A stretch of DNA of 64,000 bases from Thuidium tamariscinum (lineage: Eukaryota > Streptophyta > Bryopsida > Hypnales > Thuidiaceae), in NCBI GenBank assembly GCA_947034885.2, contig OX344754.2, positions 5,773,001 through 5,837,000 of the forward strand, in the 5' to 3' direction. Each line of letters starts with the position of its first letter. Position 1 is the stretch's first letter. The notes under the pieces are model-generated. The model saw only the letters and a list, made by a program, of their open reading frames with translations. It searched no databases and was not told the origin of the DNA. A program made the position numbers and the translations under genes. Shown one piece after another: positions 58,335-64,000 of the stretch.

Positions 58335-58960
58335 TTCTACTTAGGTGGCTTGAAAATATGTGGACAAAAATTCAGAAATTTTCACCGTGTACATTACAAG
58401 ATTTGAATATTTGAACTACCAAAAATCTTTTTTTATTCCTCTTAAAATTTGAGCTAATGTTCTTGGTAAGGTCACATTTGTATGAAAAAATACTGAAGAT
58501 GATGGTAAGTCTTTGAATTCATTTTCCAATGCAAATTGACTATATATTCAAAACATTTGAAATCATTTGGGATAGTAAAACATAGAGAAAAAAAATAGTT
58601 AGTACTTAGTAGTTAGTAGAGAGAAGTAGAAAATGCTTGAATATACTATAGTGTGAATGATTTCTTTTTAAAAATGAAAAATGCTAACCGTACATGGCTA
58701 CACCTTCAAATATAGTTATAAACTGTAAACAATCTTCACCCAATAATTGATTTTTTTCTTCAAAAATATTAAAAATTGAATTAAGTAAATCATTTCAGCC
58801 TTTTTTTATAATCTATAGTATACAAATTCGATATCTACCCACAAACTACCCCAAACTACAATTCATCATAACTTTTGCAGGTTTGAAATGGAATGATTCC
58901 AAGCTTTCGACATAAATAGAACTCTAATAAACAAAGGTTACTTATTTACTTCCACTTCCT
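58335..58960 (-). repeat. Family B fragment, reverse orientation
   Basis: Matches the reverse copy at 21256-22178 (AATATGTGGACAAAAATTCA, GTGTACATTACAAGATTTG, GAATGATTCCAAGCTTTC). Both ends are lost. It abuts the family A fragment, as at 21.2 kb, which suggests the A/B-reverse junction was copied as one unit. Confidence 0.65.
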
Positions 58961-59399
58961 AATTGTTCCGGAGATGGAAATGTCTAGATTTAGACTGGCA
59001 ACAAGTAGGAACATTAGTATACACCACTTATAGAATCGTATAATTTTCTGAAATTGTTGTTCAAAGATTGTTGTACATTAAAAAAAAATTTAAGACATAT
59101 GAAGTGAAGAATAAATTATTGTGGAGAAATGTTTAACCATGAGAATTTTACAAATATAATTACATAAATATTAATATATTCTAATTATTGAGTCACAAGA
59201 ATTTGGACATAATTATGCAACAATTTATTGATTTTAGAAACCAAAAAATGTAACAATTATTCTAAATTTGTTATAAAATCATCATATTAAAATATTAAAA
59301 AAATGTGCTCACTTCAGTCACTTGATAATGGATTCTCATTTTTCAATTTACGGTTAGGGTTCAAGTATAATCTACATAAGAAAATTTTATCAATTTTAA

Positions 59400-59430
59400 T
59401 CCCTAAAGGACCAAGTTGCATCTTCTATCA
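59400..59430 (+). repeat. Solitary TTAA-type terminus
   Basis: TTAA (59396-59399) followed by TCCCTAAAGGACCAAGTTGC, the family A/B opening. No partner end found before the family D element. Confidence 0.45.
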
Positions 59431-60088
59431 ATCACAAAATTTCAGACATTCATGGTTCATGAGAAAACTTTTTGATTTTGTATTTTTTAGAAAAAAATAT
59501 TTATTGCTAATAAATTCTCTTTAAAGTTTTAACATTTTTTTAAATTAATGGACAAATGGTCAACTACAAAAAAATTGGGAGTATCTTGAGTATAAAAATA
59601 GATTGGAAATTTGACATTAAGTCATTTGCATTTTGCAATACACCTAGTCAAGCGGCCAACAAAGGTTTTGCACATTTAACCTTTTGAAGATAATTTAAAA
59701 CCATATCTTAAATATTTAAATTTTTTTGAAGGGGGACATAAAATGTTTTAATGTAATAATCGAAAGGAAGGGTGCTCAAGGTCTTATTAGATAATGATAG
59801 AACCTTATAAGGGAAGAGTTTAGGAATTACCGAAATACGATTTTCCAACAAAAGTTTCAACTTCCAATACTAGTTTAAGAAAATAACATGTAAAATGAAT
59901 TTAGATTTCTTGTAATATTAAAATTGAATGACTTTCAATAAATAATAAGAACTATTTTGAATTTTATGAACACTACATTTGACAAGATTAAGAAAATTAA
60001 ACAAAGGTGGATGCAATAAATTCATTTGCTATTTTGTCTCATTTGGCATGTGATGATCTATCCCTTGGCAATTACTTTTGTGTTTTAA

Positions 60089-60617
60089 CCCTTTAGGGCC
60101 TAGCATGCCAATTTTGGTTCTTTTAAATTGAATTTTGGGAATTCGAACACTCTATTGGCCTTAGATGTGAGGGCACGGGTATTCCACTTCCAATGAGCCA
60201 TTGGCCATCAAATTTGGAGCAATGATGATTTGTCTATTGCAACCTGAAGTTGGAAATTTTAGAGTTTCAAAATGCACTATGGAACATATTTCTCTATTGA
60301 ATTTATTTGTATATAACTAAAGAGAGCATGCCAACTTTACTATAGTGTTCAATATAATGAATTCTATTTTCAATAAAAATTTCATGGGAAATTGAGCTTT
60401 TTTGTAATTACTATGATTTTTCAAAGGTATAAACTTTAAAGAATCATATAAATTTCATTTTTTTCCCAAAAATAAATTAAAAATCACATTAGATAGAAGA
60501 TATGAATTATTATTTGTAGAAAAATAATAATTTTAATTAAATTATAAAATTTTAATATGAAAATTTGATTCTAGAAGAATTGAAGAGGTTGCTTGGGGCT
60601 CCTTAGGCCCTAAAGGG
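60089..60617. mobile_element. TTAA-type element, family D (529 bp)
   Basis: TTAA at 60085-60088 and 60618-60621. The terminal repeat CCCTTTAGGGCCTA is perfect over 14 bases at both ends and continues imperfectly to about 21. The interior is AT-rich and noncoding. It has the cleanest ends among the TTAA-type elements here. Confidence 0.85.
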
Positions 60618-61202
60618 TTAATTTTAAATGACGCAAAAATTTTAGAGAACGTGCTCATCACTATTATACAATTTGTCTAATTTTTAAATTACTTTTAAAA
60701 ATATTTCACTATTTCAAAATAGACCCGAACTAAAAGTCCAAAATGCCATTTTGGAGGTTTTCAGTACTATTGAGTCCCTTTTTTAATGATTTTGAGCTCA
60801 AATTTGGATAAAATGGTCTTCTAGTAGACTTGTAGCTATATAGAGAAGGAATTTAGGATAAATTATTTTTATGTGATGTAGTGGTGTACAAGTCCATACA
60901 GCGAACCTCCTTCTATGTCTTTTGGAAAACATGTGAAAAATGATTTTGGTGATTATATTAATGAATAACCACCTCCATAAAGTTTTTGAAAATTATAAAA
61001 AAGTTGTTTTTTTATAAATTTAATTTTCTATATTTTACTAATTAGAACAATGAGACATATATTTCCATGAGGTTTGGTACTTCTTAAATTCTCCTACTTA
61101 GAGATTTCCTTAACAAATATCCTTTCATGTTTTTTTTCATCTTCAAGGTGTTTACAATAGTTATATTTTTTTTTTAATTCAAAATTATTTTAATAATTTT
61201 AA

Positions 61203-62127
61203 CCCCTAAAGGACCAACCCTTTGTTTTTGGCAACATAACTTTTTTGGGCAGGTACCTGTGAATGGAGTTTTTAATATTTTTCTTTGAAATTTTTACACA
61301 ACATGGGATCTAGGAATATCTTTAAGGCCCAACAATTTTCATAACTTTTGACTACATTGTCAAAAAGTTATTGCATAATATGTTGCTTTTTTCTCAACTC
61401 GGGCAGTTTGGGCAGATCTGAAAAAATAACTTTTTTTTAAAATTGAAATTTGAAATTGGTTTGTCAAACTTATATATACATGGAAAGCTTTAAATCATTC
61501 TAATTTGATCAATGAGATGAAAGTTATGAAGTTTTTTAGTTTGTGGGCAGTTATGGATTCTTTACTTTGAAATAAACTTTGAAATCGTTTATCTAACTCA
61601 ATTTTCAATATTTTTGAAAAACAATAAAAACATTAGATGTAGATATTTTATTATAATGTCACAACCGTTGGGATTGTCATTTTTTAATTCTATAATTAAA
61701 TTCTTAACAATTTAGTATATTACATGATTCACTACTTCTTTCTACTTACTATTTTTTTTCTATATGTTGTACAATTCCAAATGATTTGAAATTTTTTGAG
61801 CACGTAGCCAACTTGTTCTTACTAAAGAATCCAAAGAAGCACAACCGTTTTGACCATTTTTTCATACAAATCAGACCTTCTGAACCGCAGCTGCCCAATT
61901 TTCAGCAGGGTTAAAAAAATGAATTTTTCAAATTCAAACGCTAATATGTTGCAATCCACACGGTGGATTCTTCTGAAATTTTTTCCACATCATTTCTATC
62001 TACCTTAATACAAGATCCTACGGTTACATTTGTCCAAAAATATTTTTTTTCTAAAACTTGGTACTTGCACTAAAAATGACAGTTTTGGAGAGTTTTTAGT
62101 GGAAACATAGTCAAAGAACTTTAGGGG
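61203..62127 (+). mobile_element. TTAA-type element, family B, complete copy (925 bp)
   Basis: TTAA at 61199-61202 and 62128-62131. The left end is CCCCTAAAGGACCAACC and the right end read inward is CCCCTAAAGTTCTTTGA, so nine identical terminal bases. It serves as the reference for the interrupted copies at 17401 and 26213 and the reverse ones at 21256 and 58335. Noncoding. Confidence 0.82.
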
Positions 62128-62131
62128 TTAA

Positions 62132-62800
62132 AGTACTCCACTACTCCCCAAAAAAGAAACCAGATGCAACAAATGGTTCAAAGGTTTAAGGTATTTGCCC
62201 ACATCTCTTTCCATTCTCATACCAAAATTAGTCGATGATATTAAATTGTGAGTGCTTACTCATATTTTAAAATACTATACTCTATGAGCCCATTAAAACT
62301 CTTGTTTTGTTCTCTCACTTTGAAAATGAATTTCAAACTTTTAACTTCCGCAATTTATAGTGAAGTACCATAGAAATAGAATTTACATGTGAAATTGTGA
62401 ATAATAAGGAGTAGCACTTTCGCTGTCATATGATGGTACAACATTCTTGTAGAAATTTTTAATTCCAATTCATGATGTCCATTGGTCAAACAATAATTAT
62501 TATAAACATTCAAGTTTGCTTATGGGTGCTTTAGTATGTTACACAATGTTTATAATTTAAAATATATCTTCACTTTATTATAAACATTTTGTTTCAAATT
62601 TCTAACTATTATAGGAAATTGAAATCATCCATTCTTTGAAGTTGGAAATAGCGCACAACCTTGGTATTCAACAATTTTTCCACATCTTTACAAAAGACTC
62701 ATGCACATTGAAATGAAAAAACTCAATATTTTCTATTCATTTGAAGGAAGTGACATCTCAAAAAGTAGGCCTACAAGGCTACAACCAAAAACCGCCAAGA
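62132..62800. other. AT-rich spacer
   Basis: Lies downstream of the minus-strand RING-family relative. No further feature recognised. Confidence 0.4.
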
Positions 62801-62833
62801 AGGGTTTTTTTAGTAGTTTAATAGGTGCTTCCT

Positions 62834-64000
62834 CTATTGCTCAAAAAAATCACTCTCTTTGGGTTCTGGCCCCATCTTCTGTATATCTACACGTTTAGCG
62901 CCTTTAGCTGTAGTACGTAGGTTCCAATGCCGCCATGCACTCTCAAAACGGATTTCTGACTGCAATTTTGACGACTCTTGTTGTAAGACAAGAGTTTTCT
63001 ATTCGTGCAGTTTAACAAGCTTTAGAAGTGTTGATAACTCTTCTGGTGTGTTGCCATATTCAGGAGCTATAGCTGAGACATCTAATGTCGAGGCACATTG
63101 TATTGCAGCATTGTAGTACACTCTTTCTTTTGCATCTACTTGCAAATTGACCCCTCTCCTTTCATTCTACACCCGCCCACGTTCACGTTCCAAAATCTTC
63201 ATTTTCTGTTGAAGAACAACACACTCATCCATTGGATACAAACGACCCTCTGCTTTCTTTTTCCAGTAATTATCTCTGCTTCTCTTCAAAGTAGCAAAGC
63301 GCGAGTCGTTTTCCGAGATGCCGTTTTGTAATATCTTCAACTCTTCTCTCAACCCATGTACCGCAGCTGCATCTGATGAAGTTGATAAACGATAGTTTCG
63401 TATTTTTTGGAGAGCTTCAATTTCCCCCTTTGTTTCTTGCAAACCAAAAATTGCACTTTGTATTTTAGCGAACAATACATCTACATCGTCTTCAAAGTCG
63501 CTTCCACTTCCACCACAGTGACCTACCAAAACATTGTGGTCTACTTCCATAGGTTGTACTGCCTGTGTACGTTGTGTGCCTTCATTGTGGATATTTTCAC
63601 CAACTACAAATTCTTCAACCTTCTCTTTTCCCTTGTTGGCAATTTCCACTTCCAAGGCCACCTTTCTTTCTTCCATAACATCATCTTCAGTGTCGCTTTG
63701 GAAATCATATCCATCATATTCGTGGGTATGCTTATCTGAGCTAGAATTTGGCGACCACGCAATTTCGGCATTAGAAACGGCCAACCTTCCCAATTTCATA
63801 GGCATTAGTGTGTTCTTGACATCTGCTAATGCAACTTCATTCACAATCGATGTTTCTTCAGGACGATCTCCGATGGGGTGCCCCTTCAAGGTACTCCAGT
63901 CCACGTTCTTCTTGAGTATGCATTCAGCATATACCATTTGGACAAGATACAAAGCGAAATTGTCATTTCGATAAGGCTTAGGCTCATCATACAACCTCGT
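62834..64000 (-). pseudogene. Relative of the coiled-coil/RING gene, broken by TAG codons, runs off the window
   Basis: Enters from the right edge. DNFALYLVQMVYAECILKKN followed by VDWSTLKG aligns with NEVTLFIARGAYAELVLKKE and VDWSTIKE of the gene at 55090, and both then become acidic and Ser-rich. A coiled-coil follows (EIEALQKIRN ... LREELKILQNGISENDSRFA ... CVVLQQKMKILERE). The frame meets TAG at 63167, continues 55 codons with coiled-coil-like sequence (EELSTLLKLVKLHE), meets TAG at 62999, continues 54 codons (KTLVLQQESSKLQSEIRFES), and meets TAG at 62834, soon followed by TAA. No RING part is seen before the frame ends. Similarity outside the DWST region is weak. It could be a decayed paralogue or a gene using the same unusual UAG decoding. 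Confidence 0.65.

Noticed and set aside
1..64000. tRNA, rRNA or other structured RNA genes
   Set aside because: No cloverleaf boxes or rRNA-like segments were recognised by eye; a covariance-model search would be needed to be sure.

Overview
The window looks like repeat-dense nuclear DNA of a land plant. The evidence is one plant-type dirigent gene, a CCHC-bearing Ty3-gypsy-like gag-protease element, a Helitron with Rep and PIF1-type helicase remnants, CACTA elements with CACTAcAAGAAAA-type ends and 3-bp target duplications, Mutator-like MITEs, strongly AT-rich spacers and eukaryotic TATA boxes. The species is not determinable. The low gene density and the many AT-rich DNA-transposon derivatives would fit a non-seed plant, but that is a guess.

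Layout. 20-3284 is a non-autonomous CACTA element carrying a foldback hairpin and a 67-bp tandem array. 4889-5156 is a small inverted-repeat element. 6794-7852 (minus) is a two-exon dirigent-like gene with a TATA box near 8005; it is the only convincing ordinary host gene. 10-35 kb is almost entirely nested small transposons: CACTA hairpins, 9-bp-TSD MULE-like MITEs, a palindromic array of 175-bp units, large foldbacks, and several families of elements that end in CCCTAAAG-like repeats and sit in duplicated TTAA (piggyBac-like hallmarks). 35.9-40.8 kb is a decayed Helitron whose helicase end is present twice, head to head. 40857-41059 is a recent CACTA hairpin. About 43.7-53.43 kb is a minus-strand LTR-retrotransposon-like unit with gag, three zinc knuckles and protease but no reverse transcriptase seen, plus an acidic ORF and GC-rich promoter-like DNA. 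It is interrupted at 53430 by a CACTA-type terminus.

54.1-57.6 kb holds the most interesting locus: a TATA-driven plus-strand gene for a basic/acidic coiled-coil protein, followed in the same frame after a single TAG by a RING-H2 protein. A diverged relative runs in from the right edge on the minus strand (62834-64000) and is likewise broken only by TAG codons over its readable length. 57.8-62.1 kb between them is again TTAA-type repeats.

Nonsense codons in the gag-protease, Helitron and RING-family frames can all be explained by C-to-T changes at CAG, CAA or CGA. This fits methylation-driven decay, and UAG readthrough or U-to-C editing is the more exotic alternative for the RING family. Boundaries given for old repeats are approximate because they were read by eye.
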